Shown: piece by piece, positions 1 through 4,923 of the stretch | Layout: each line of letters begins with the position of its first letter | Position numbering within the stretch: the first letter of the stretch is position 1 | Assembly (NCBI GenBank): GCA_023818995.1 | Contig: JAMWDA010000102.1 | Location: forward strand, 1 to 5,706 | DNA: 5,706 nucleotides | Source of the DNA: Candidatus Omnitrophota bacterium | GTDB taxonomy: Bacteria > Omnitrophota > Gorgyraeia > Duberdicusellales > 4484-171 | Direction of reading: 5' to 3' | Notes under the pieces: generated by a model | Told to the model about the DNA's origin: nothing | Seen by the model: only the letters and a program-made list of their open reading frames with translations | Database searches by the model: none | Made by a program: the position numbers and the translations under genes

Positions 1-1
1 A

Positions 2-709
2 GATGATGAGTTTATGTCAGATGTTAAAAGAGTATACGAATTTTGTAGAGCAAGAAACAAATTTTTCTCCGATTTACTATGGTCGTGCACGGGTAGAGTT
101 AATATTGTAAGCCGCAATGAGGAATTAGTTAAAGTAATGAGGGAATCAGGTTGCACGCTTATTTCTTTTGGTTTCGAATCAGGGTCTCAGAGAATGTTAG
201 ATAGTATGCATAAATTACAAACTATAGAGATGATGGAAAAGACTTTAAAAATCTGTAGAAAATACGGTTTACCTGTGCCGGTTTCTTTTATAATTGGTAT
301 GCCGGGAGAAGATGAGAAAAGTTGTAAAGAAACTTTGGATTTTTGTATTAGAAACAATATCCCTTTAGATTCTCTAATGTTTGCTACTCCTTATCCCGGA
401 ACAGAGATATTCAACTTTGCTTTAAAAACTAAGCGAATAAATAAAGATAATCTAAATGAGTTTTTAAATAAATTGGGAGATGCTCGAGATTTTACCATTA
501 ATTTAACTGATTGTTTTACCGATGAGGAGTTGATAAATAAACGTAAAGAGATGATGGAGATAGCAAGATTGAATTATAGAAAATTCATAACTGAGGAAGA
601 GATAAAAAGTAAGATGTTTAATTTATTTGGGAGTTTATTAACTAAAATAAAACTGGATGAAAAGGATTTAGAACATCGTCTTATTCATGGAGGAATGAGT
701 ATATTTTAA
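2..709 (+). CDS. B12-binding-type radical SAM protein, 3' part (5' end outside window)
   Basis: The reading frame is open from base 2, so the gene starts upstream; the ATG at 14 is internal, preceded in frame by Asp-Asp-Glu-Phe. 235 residues are visible. The DDEF stretch, the segment SFGFESGSQ (about 51-59 counting from that ATG) and the strand IIGMPGE (about 93-99) match the second half of a radical SAM barrel. They recall proteins with an N-terminal cobalamin-binding domain, where F-x-DD-x-F and G-x-PGE are typical. The CxxxCxxC motif that holds the 4Fe-4S cluster, and any B12 domain, would lie before the window, so neither can be confirmed. The last ~80 residues are charged and helical and suggest no substrate. 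Family assignment is fairly sure. The reaction (methyl transfer or another radical rearrangement) is unknown. A 144-nt gap and a promoter-like site separate it from rdgB, so co-transcription is doubtful. Confidence 0.85.
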   Translation, partial: DDEFMSDVKRVYEFCRARNKFFSDLLWSCTGRVNIVSRNEELVKVMRESGCTLISFGFESGSQRMLDSMHKLQTIEMMEKTLKICRKYGLPVPVSFIIGMPGEDEKSCKETLDFCIRNNIPLDSLMFATPYPGTEIFNFALKTKRINKDNLNEFLNKLGDARDFTINLTDCFTDEELINKRKEMMEIARLNYRKFITEEEIKSKMFNLFGSLLTKIKLDEKDLEHRLIHGGMSIF

Positions 710-815
710 TAATTATAAATTATAAAAAGCACAAAATACAAATAAAAACTTATTGAAACAATTATGGGTTAAGAGAAATTTATTTGGCGTGTTCGGATGT
801 TAGGAACTAAATATC

Positions 816-844
816 TTGAGGCTTGCTTAATTTTATGATAATAT
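816..844 (+). promoter_or_regulatory. Candidate promoter of rdgB and tRNA-Pro
   Basis: TTGAGG at 816-821 is followed after 17 nt by TAATAT at 839-844; each matches 4 of 6 sigma-70 consensus bases. The overlapping hexamer GATAAT (837-842) matches 5 of 6 but with a 15-nt spacer. The -10 ends only 9 nt before the rdgB ATG at 854. Transcription would therefore begin almost at the start codon. No Shine-Dalgarno sequence is present before that ATG. The rest of the gap (710-853) holds a tandem AATTATA pair at 711-724 and no convincing terminator or small gene. This is inferred from sequence only. Confidence 0.4.
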
Positions 845-853
845 TTAAAAATT

Positions 854-1465
854 ATGAGATTGATTATTGCTACTAAGAATAAGAATAAATTTAAAGAGAT
901 AAAGGATATTCTTAAAAATTTACCTATATATGTCATCTATTTAGGAGAGATTAATAAAAATTTTAAAATTAAAGAAGACGGTAAGAGTTTCTTTGATAAT
1001 GCTTTGAAGAAAGCTATGGTGGTATCAAAATCTTATCCTGAAGATTTTGTAGTTGGTGAAGATTCTGGTATAGAGGTAGATTATCTTAACAATAGACCGG
1101 GCATTTTTTCTGCTCGATATGCCGGAAAAAACGCTACTGATATAAAGAATAATTTAAAATTACTTAAGGAACTAGATGGTTTAGCTAAAAGTAAACGTAA
1201 GGCACATTATCGTTGTTATTTAGTATTAGTTAAAGGAGGTAAATTTTTAAAGAAATTTTGTGGTTCTTGGTCAGGATATATAAATGATAAACCAGTAGGG
1301 AAGAATGGTTTTGGATATGATCCTATTTTTTATTTACCTCTTTATAAAAAAACAGCTGCACAATTACCTTTAGAAGAAAAGAATAGAATTAGTCACCGTG
1401 CAAAAGCATTTAGGAAGCTTAAAAATTATCTATCAAATAATTTTTTAAAGAAAAATTTTTCTTGA
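854..1465 (+). CDS. rdgB: XTP/dITP pyrophosphatase (RdgB/HAM1 family)
   Basis: Hydrolyses non-canonical purine triphosphates (XTP, dITP, ITP) to monophosphate and pyrophosphate in the cytoplasm, keeping deaminated bases out of DNA and RNA. At 203 aa it has the usual family length. Family motifs appear in order: ATKNKNK at 6-12 (substrate loop), EDG...NA at 41-50, EDSG at 69-72 with the likely catalytic Asp70, PGIFSARYAG at 82-91, GSWSG at 137-141, GFGYDPIF at 152-159, and EEKNRISHR at 174-182. The usual DDSG reads EDSG here, a mild change that leaves the catalytic Asp in place. The start is fixed because the family begins only a few residues before the ATxN motif. No ribosome binding site precedes it and a promoter-like element ends 9 nt upstream, so it may be read from a leaderless mRNA. 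It ends in tandem stops TGA-TAA, 5 nt before tRNA-Pro, and is probably co-transcribed with it. Confidence 0.95.
   Translation: MRLIIATKNKNKFKEIKDILKNLPIYVIYLGEINKNFKIKEDGKSFFDNALKKAMVVSKSYPEDFVVGEDSGIEVDYLNNRPGIFSARYAGKNATDIKNNLKLLKELDGLAKSKRKAHYRCYLVLVKGGKFLKKFCGSWSGYINDKPVGKNGFGYDPIFYLPLYKKTAAQLPLEEKNRISHRAKAFRKLKNYLSNNFLKKNFS
1448..1463. repeat. 16-bp perfect palindrome at the rdgB/tRNA-Pro junction
   Basis: AAGAAAAATTTTTCTT is a perfect inverted repeat. It covers the last rdgB codons and the first base of the stop, 7 nt before the tRNA. As RNA it could form a weak 6-bp A/U stem with a 4-nt AAUU loop. No T-run follows, so it is not a standard terminator. A role as an endonuclease entry site for freeing the tRNA precursor is possible but inferred; chance in AT-rich coding sequence is the simpler alternative. 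Confidence 0.5.
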
Positions 1466-1470
1466 TAAAT

Positions 1471-1549
1471 CGGGGCGTAGCTCAGTTCGGATTAGAGCGC
1501 TTGGTTTGGGACCAAGAAGTCGGTGGTTCAAATCCACTCGCCCCGACCA
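1471..1549 (+). tRNA. tRNA-Pro (anticodon UGG), CCA encoded
   Basis: A full cloverleaf can be drawn. The acceptor stem CGGGGCG (1471-1477) pairs at all 7 positions with CGCCCCG (1539-1545). The D stem is GCTC (1480-1483) with GAGC (1495-1498) around an 11-nt loop. The anticodon stem CTTGG (1500-1504) pairs with CCAAG (1512-1516), and the loop TTTGGGA holds UGG at 1507-1509 with G37 after it. The T stem GGTGG (1522-1526) pairs with CCACT (1534-1538), with one G-U, around loop TTCAAAT. The discriminator is A1546 and CCA is encoded at 1547-1549. The C1-G72 pair, A73 and G37 are expected of bacterial tRNA-Pro. UGG can decode all four proline codons by wobble. It starts 5 nt after the rdgB stop, so it is probably cut out of an rdgB transcript. 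Confidence 0.97.
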
Positions 1550-1582
1550 GATGCAATTTTCTTTAGGAGGGGATAATTTTTG

Positions 1583-2530
1583 TTATTCTTTTCTGCGGTC
1601 TAATATGTATGTGCTTTTATAAAAAGTTTTAGCGTACTGCTTTAATTCATTAGCGATTTGGATTATTTGACCACTGTGAGTTATCTTCCTTTTTTGGTTA
1701 GAGGCAATACCTATAACTATCGTTACAAAAGGGATATCTATTAATTTACCTACTCTATCTTTTATAAGAATATGTTTTCTTTTTTGGTCTTCCTCTTTAT
1801 AAAAAGAGGCTATGGTAGTATCAAAATCGTATATTATCTTTTTACATATGCTTTCTACACATTGGGGAGAAGTAATTAATATAAATTCTACTCCTCCTAT
1901 GTGTCCTAGAAAATCCTTTCTTTCACCCAACTCTTTTATGGCATTGTAAAGGATGGAAGCTGTATGTTTGATAAGTTTGTCTCCCCATTCGAATCCATAG
2001 ATGTCATTGTACTCTTGGAAGTTATCCAAATCAATATAGGCAATAGAAAAAATATTTTTGTTTTTAATACGCGTATTTAACTCTTTTACTATAGAAGAGT
2101 TACCGGGAAGTTTTGTTAAAGGATTAGCATCAAGGTCGCGTTGAGCTCGCCAAAGGTTAGCTTTAATTCTTGTTAATAGTTCTTCTGCCCGAATGGGTTT
2201 CTCAATATAATCGTCCCCACCGCTATATATTCCTTTTATTTTTTCTATAGTATCTTCTCTATTAACTAAAAGAAGTATAGGAATATGTCTAAGCATAAAG
2301 TTGTTTCGTATGGTTTTACATAGCTCGGATTCCTCCTTACCTTTTATATCCAATATTATAATTTCAAAATCCTGTCTTTCTAAAGCAATATAAAAAGAAT
2401 TGATATCCTGATAGATATTGGTGAGGTAACCTTCACCTTCCAGAAGGTTTTTTAGATAATCTCCCAATTGAAAGTCTTGGCATAGGATGAGAATATTGGC
2501 TTCAATTATGTTATTTCCTTCACCACTCAT
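1583..2530 (-). CDS. Receiver-GGDEF protein with degenerate signature residues (GGVEF)
   Basis: Two-domain signalling protein, 315 aa, cytoplasmic, with no membrane segment. The N-terminal CheY-like receiver (about 12-128) keeps phospho-acceptor Asp61 and Lys111 (KP). The Mg-binding acidic pair reads Cys17-Gln18, with Asp19 next, and the switch Thr/Ser is Val89. The C-terminal GGDEF domain (about 134-312) keeps DxDNF (167-171), ND..G...GD (175-184) and an opening NPLTKLPGN. The signature is GGVEF (212-216): the metal/catalytic acidic residue is Val214. The inhibitory RxxD site reads ExxD (203-206). From the family, an acidic residue at that position is needed for c-di-GMP synthesis, so cyclase activity is doubtful and a nucleotide-binding or protein-interaction role is more likely. 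The NPLTxLPGN opening and the DRR near the C-terminus recall a receiver-GGDEF subfamily that usually reads GGDDF. The ATG overlaps the upstream CheC-like stop (ATGA) and lacks its own ribosome binding site, so it is probably translationally coupled. It ends 33 nt from the convergent tRNA. Confidence 0.88.
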   Translation of the reverse strand: MSGEGNNIIEANILILCQDFQLGDYLKNLLEGEGYLTNIYQDINSFYIALERQDFEIIILDIKGKEESELCKTIRNNFMLRHIPILLLVNREDTIEKIKGIYSGGDDYIEKPIRAEELLTRIKANLWRAQRDLDANPLTKLPGNSSIVKELNTRIKNKNIFSIAYIDLDNFQEYNDIYGFEWGDKLIKHTASILYNAIKELGERKDFLGHIGGVEFILITSPQCVESICKKIIYDFDTTIASFYKEEDQKRKHILIKDRVGKLIDIPFVTIVIGIASNQKRKITHSGQIIQIANELKQYAKTFYKSTYILDRRKE

Positions 2531-3153
2531 ATCGCTTTGAGCATTTCTTTACATAACCTTTTAATTTCTTCCGCTGCTTGAGGGGTAAGAATAAGCCAGA
2601 AATTACCACTAATCTTTTCTTTATCAGAGGGAGTCAATTTATCCATTACTTCAAACATTGCTTCTATAAGGATAATGTAATTTTCTTTCTCACAGCTTGT
2701 TGCGAGCATATTTACTACATCAGCAAAAGGCGCATTGATAAGTATGGGAAATGAGGGGATAATTACTTTTTTAATAAAGAAGCTTAAGGAGTTTATGTAA
2801 CTAGCAATGATTATATTGCTAACCTCTTTTATTACTGATATGCCCATTTCCGTAAATAAGCCAATCTTTTTTGTCTCTTCACTAATCTTGTAGCAGAGGT
2901 CAATTAGTGTAAAAGCAACATTTTCTGCCATAATGAAGATAAGCTTACCTTGAATGCCGCTTAAAAGTTGTGTGTGTGTTGTTAAAACCATTCCTGTTAG
3001 ATTCATTTCTTTAGTTATACGTTCGTAATTGAAAATCTCGATGGAAGGTAGTTTCAGCATTATTTTTCTACCCATAATTTCTGAGAGAGCTATGCTCCCA
3101 TGTGCAGCAGCGGTTGTGCATACTTCTTTTAAGATATCCATTTCATCTTTCAT
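2527..3153 (-). CDS. CheC-family phosphatase-like protein
   Basis: CheC/CheX/FliY-family proteins remove phosphate from the aspartate of receiver domains such as CheY-P. At 208 aa this is CheC-sized. It shows the two-fold repeat of the family, each half expected to carry [DS]xxxExxN-x22-P. The second site is complete: Ser106, Glu110, Asn113 and, exactly 22 residues on, Pro136. The first keeps Asp6, Glu10 and Pro36 at correct spacing, but Asn is replaced by Thr13, so it is probably dead. Other family-like parts are ALSEIMGRK (22-30), GKLIFIM (69-75) and the SYINSL helix (118-123). No transmembrane segment is seen. It is first in an operon and overlaps the receiver-GGDEF gene by 4 nt; that receiver is the obvious candidate partner. 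No chemotaxis gene is visible, so calling it cheC would overstate the case. The start is supported by a G-rich ribosome binding site and an in-frame stop shortly upstream. Confidence 0.85.
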   Translation of the reverse strand: MKDEMDILKEVCTTAAAHGSIALSEIMGRKIMLKLPSIEIFNYERITKEMNLTGMVLTTHTQLLSGIQGKLIFIMAENVAFTLIDLCYKISEETKKIGLFTEMGISVIKEVSNIIIASYINSLSFFIKKVIIPSFPILINAPFADVVNMLATSCEKENYIILIEAMFEVMDKLTPSDKEKISGNFWLILTPQAAEEIKRLCKEMLKAI

Positions 3154-3156
3154 TTT

Positions 3157-3162
3157 CCCCCC
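3157..3162 (-). promoter_or_regulatory. G-rich ribosome binding site of the CheC-like gene
   Basis: On the minus strand AAAGGGGGG stands 3 nt before the ATG at 3153. It is a strong though short-spaced Shine-Dalgarno-like purine run. The next in-frame ATG (Met5) would be 15 nt away, which favours the first ATG. Confidence 0.6.
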
Positions 3163-3181
3163 TTTGTTTTAATTAGAATTA

Positions 3182-3210
3182 AATATACCATCTATACAAT
3201 TGATGTGCAA
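3182..3210 (-). promoter_or_regulatory. Candidate extended -10 promoter of the CheC-like/GGDEF operon
   Basis: Read on the minus strand, TTGCAC (3210-3205) is followed after exactly 17 nt by TATATT (3187-3182). The -10 matches 5 of 6 consensus bases and is preceded by TGG, an extended -10 (TGn). The -35 matches only the first three bases. Predicted transcription would start near 3175, giving a leader of about 22 nt that ends in the G-rich ribosome binding site. This is inference from sequence. Confidence 0.5.
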
Positions 3211-3289
3211 GGTTTTTTTAAGTTTAGGATAAATTTAATGCTTCCTTCTATGCTTTTAGGTGAAAAATGCTACTACGGGATTTATTAGC

Positions 3290-3318
3290 TTGACAAATTT
3301 ATTGATGTTCAGGAAAAT
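3290..3318 (+). promoter_or_regulatory. Candidate promoter of aroK-dprA-topA
   Basis: A perfect TTGACA (3290-3295) is followed after 17 nt by GAAAAT (3313-3318), 4 of 6 matches to the -10. AT-rich alternatives such as TATAAA at 3318 have too long a spacer (22 nt). The leader would be about 35 nt. Its best purine run, AGAGAG at 3341-3346, is 15 nt from the aroK ATG and weak as a ribosome binding site. The -35 is persuasive and the -10 is not. Confidence 0.4.
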
Positions 3319-3361
3319 ATAAAATATCAAGTAAACTTATAGAGAGCAAATTTTATTTTTT

Positions 3362-3865
3362 ATGAGTAATATTTATTTGGTAGGATTTATGGGCACGGGT
3401 AAAACTATCGTGGGCAAATTACTTTCTCATCGGCTAAAGAAACAATTCATAGAGATGGATGAGTTTATTGAGCAGAGAGAAAAGATGAGTATCCTTAAGA
3501 TTTTTTCTCAGAGAGGGGAGGGATATTTTAGAAAAGTAGAAAAAGAGGTTTTAAAAGAAATAGCTAATAAGAACGATTGTGTGGTCAGCTGTGGAGGAGG
3601 AGTAGTTATAGATAACGAAAATATGGAGATTCTTAAAAGAACGGGTTTAGTTATTTGTCTATCCGCCGATAGTGAGACTATATACGAACGCACAGCTAAA
3701 GATAAGAATAGGCCACTGCTTAACGTGGATAATCCAAAAAAGAGGATTGAAGAATTATTAAAGATAAGAGAACCGTTTTATAGAAAATCACATATTTTTA
3801 TTGATACTACCAATATTTCTCCTGAGGAAGTAGTGGATAAAATTGTGAAGGTGTTAAATGGATAA
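3362..3865 (+). CDS. aroK: Shikimate kinase
   Basis: Transfers phosphate from ATP to the 3-hydroxyl of shikimate, the fifth step of the shikimate pathway to chorismate and aromatic amino acids; cytoplasmic. The 167-aa length is typical of the single-domain bacterial enzyme. Visible motifs: Walker A GFMGTGKT (8-15), ExD...IE at 31-37 for Mg and shikimate (usually DxD), GEGYFRKVE with shikimate-binding Arg57 (52-60), the GGG loop (78-80), the lid with RPLL (117-120) and REPFYRK with Arg136 (136-142). The Asp-to-Glu change at residue 31 is conservative and activity is expected. The start matches the family N-terminus just before Walker A, although the ATG is preceded by a T-rich stretch and no clear ribosome binding site. 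It is first in a tight operon and shares its last 8 nt with dprA. Confidence 0.95.
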   Translation: MSNIYLVGFMGTGKTIVGKLLSHRLKKQFIEMDEFIEQREKMSILKIFSQRGEGYFRKVEKEVLKEIANKNDCVVSCGGGVVIDNENMEILKRTGLVICLSADSETIYERTAKDKNRPLLNVDNPKKRIEELLKIREPFYRKSHIFIDTTNISPEEVVDKIVKVLNG

Positions 3866-4922
3866 ACTACCCTGGCTTATTCTTAACAGAGGGAAGGTAT
3901 TCTCTTTAAAGGAGATAGAAGCTATAGGTAAATATTTTACCCATCCCAAAGATATTTTAAAAGCAAAAACTTCTGATTTTTTAAAAATAGGTTTAAAGAA
4001 TCGTGAGATAGAAAAAATTTTAGATTTCAGAGATTCTCAAGATTTAGAAAGAGAGATAAAGTTAATAGAAAAAAATGGGATAAGTATCGTAGATTTCTTT
4101 GATGAGGATTATCCTCCCTTACTTAGAGAAATAGAATATCCCCCTCTTGTGCTTTATTTGAGGGGAGATAAAAAGATATTGAAAGAATTTTGTTTCGCTA
4201 TCGTAGGAACAAGATTACCTACCTTGTATGGTTTGGCGATGGCAGAGAAATTCTCTTTTTCTCTTGCCGGTTTAGGTATAGTAATAGTTTCTGGTTTAGC
4301 TAAAGGTATAGATACAGCTGTGCATAAGGGAGCATTAAGAGGCGGTAGGACAATAGCTGTTTTAGGAAGTGGTTTGCTTAATATTTATCCCAAAGAAAAT
4401 AAGAATTTGGCAGAAAATATTATAGGGGAAGGAGCTTTAGTTTCTGAGTTTCCTTTAGATGAACCACCCTTAAAAGAGAATTTTCCCCGTCGTAACCGTA
4501 TAATAAGTGGTTTATCTAAAGGGGTTTTAGTAGTAGAAGCAGCATTAAAAAGTGGAGCTTTAATTACCGCCAGATATGCTTTAGAACAAAATAGAGAGGT
4601 TTTTGCTATCCCAGGTAAAGCTGATTCTCCTCTTAGTGAAGGAACCCACCTACTTATAAAGGAAGGAGCCAAGCTCGTAGATTCCCTAAAGGATGTTTTG
4701 GAAGAGTTGGATATAGAGTGGGAAGAGAAAAAAGAAGAGATAATTTTTACTCCCGAAGAAAAGAGTGTTTTTGATATAATAGATAGAGAGGGATTATTCT
4801 TAGAAGAGGTAATTTTAAAAAGTGGATTAGAAAGAGGTAAAATCAATAGAGCTATTTTAAGTTTACAGTTGAAAGGGTTAATTACAGAAAAAACCCCTGG
4901 TTATTTTGTGAGGAAGATTTAA
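3858..4922 (+). CDS. dprA: DNA processing protein DprA (Smf)
   Basis: DprA binds single-stranded DNA and loads RecA; in competent bacteria it protects and recombines incoming DNA, though the gene is also common in bacteria not known to be transformable. At 354 aa it has the three-part build: an N-terminal helical SAM/HhH-like region (about 1-75), the extended Rossmann core (about 80-280) and a C-terminal winged-helix domain (about 295-354). Core motifs are AIVGTR (114-119), SGLAKGIDTAVHKGAL (145-160), IAVLGSGL..IYPKEN (166-181), VSEFPL (195-200), FPRRNRIISGLSKGVLVVEA (209-228), SGALITAR (232-239) and EVFAIPG (247-253). A Glu-rich linker joins the core to the winged helix. It starts inside aroK (8-nt overlap ATGGATAA) with a GAAGGTG ribosome binding site, and ends 1 nt before topA. 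No com genes are in view, so competence cannot be claimed. Confidence 0.95.
   Translation: MDKLPWLILNRGKVFSLKEIEAIGKYFTHPKDILKAKTSDFLKIGLKNREIEKILDFRDSQDLEREIKLIEKNGISIVDFFDEDYPPLLREIEYPPLVLYLRGDKKILKEFCFAIVGTRLPTLYGLAMAEKFSFSLAGLGIVIVSGLAKGIDTAVHKGALRGGRTIAVLGSGLLNIYPKENKNLAENIIGEGALVSEFPLDEPPLKENFPRRNRIISGLSKGVLVVEAALKSGALITARYALEQNREVFAIPGKADSPLSEGTHLLIKEGAKLVDSLKDVLEELDIEWEEKKEEIIFTPEEKSVFDIIDREGLFLEEVILKSGLERGKINRAILSLQLKGLITEKTPGYFVRKI
4911..4916 (+). promoter_or_regulatory. Ribosome binding site of topA
   Basis: AGGAAG lies inside the last dprA codons, 7 nt before the topA ATG at 4924. Position and spacing suit a Shine-Dalgarno sequence. They support that start codon and coupled translation with dprA. 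Confidence 0.7.
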
Positions 4923-4923
4923 T

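Noticed and set aside
14..16. ATG at 14 as the true start of the radical SAM gene
   Set aside because: The frame is open upstream with family-like DDEF before it, and the protein would lack the cluster-binding cysteines. The gene is cut by the window edge.
711..724. Tandem AATTATA repeat after the radical SAM stop
   Set aside because: Two 7-bp copies in very AT-rich DNA are expected by chance; no longer array.
791..807. Possible hairpin GTTC...GAAC upstream of rdgB
   Set aside because: Only a 4-bp stem with a 9-nt loop and no T-run; too weak for a terminator or riboswitch.
1565..1603. Strong Shine-Dalgarno-like AGGAGGGG followed by TTG at 1580
   Set aside because: The frame stops after 7 codons and runs into the opposite gene's stop region; no sign of a real peptide gene.
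1583..3153. Chemotaxis operon (cheC/cheY/cheD type)
   Set aside because: No CheD, CheA, CheW, methyltransferase or flagellar gene is visible, and the receiver is fused to a GGDEF domain, so a chemotaxis role is not supported.
3508..3693. 61-codon open frame on the minus strand inside aroK
   Set aside because: Antisense to a well-conserved aroK with all motifs in frame; no ribosome binding site and no recognisable protein. A shadow frame.
4385..4846. 153-codon open frame on the minus strand inside dprA
   Set aside because: Lies opposite the conserved DprA core; its composition (Ser, Lys, Leu, Ile, Phe) is what the complement of the dprA frame would give. No start signals or family motifs.
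3858..4922. Evidence for natural competence from dprA
   Set aside because: dprA occurs widely in bacteria without known transformation, and no com or pilus gene lies here.
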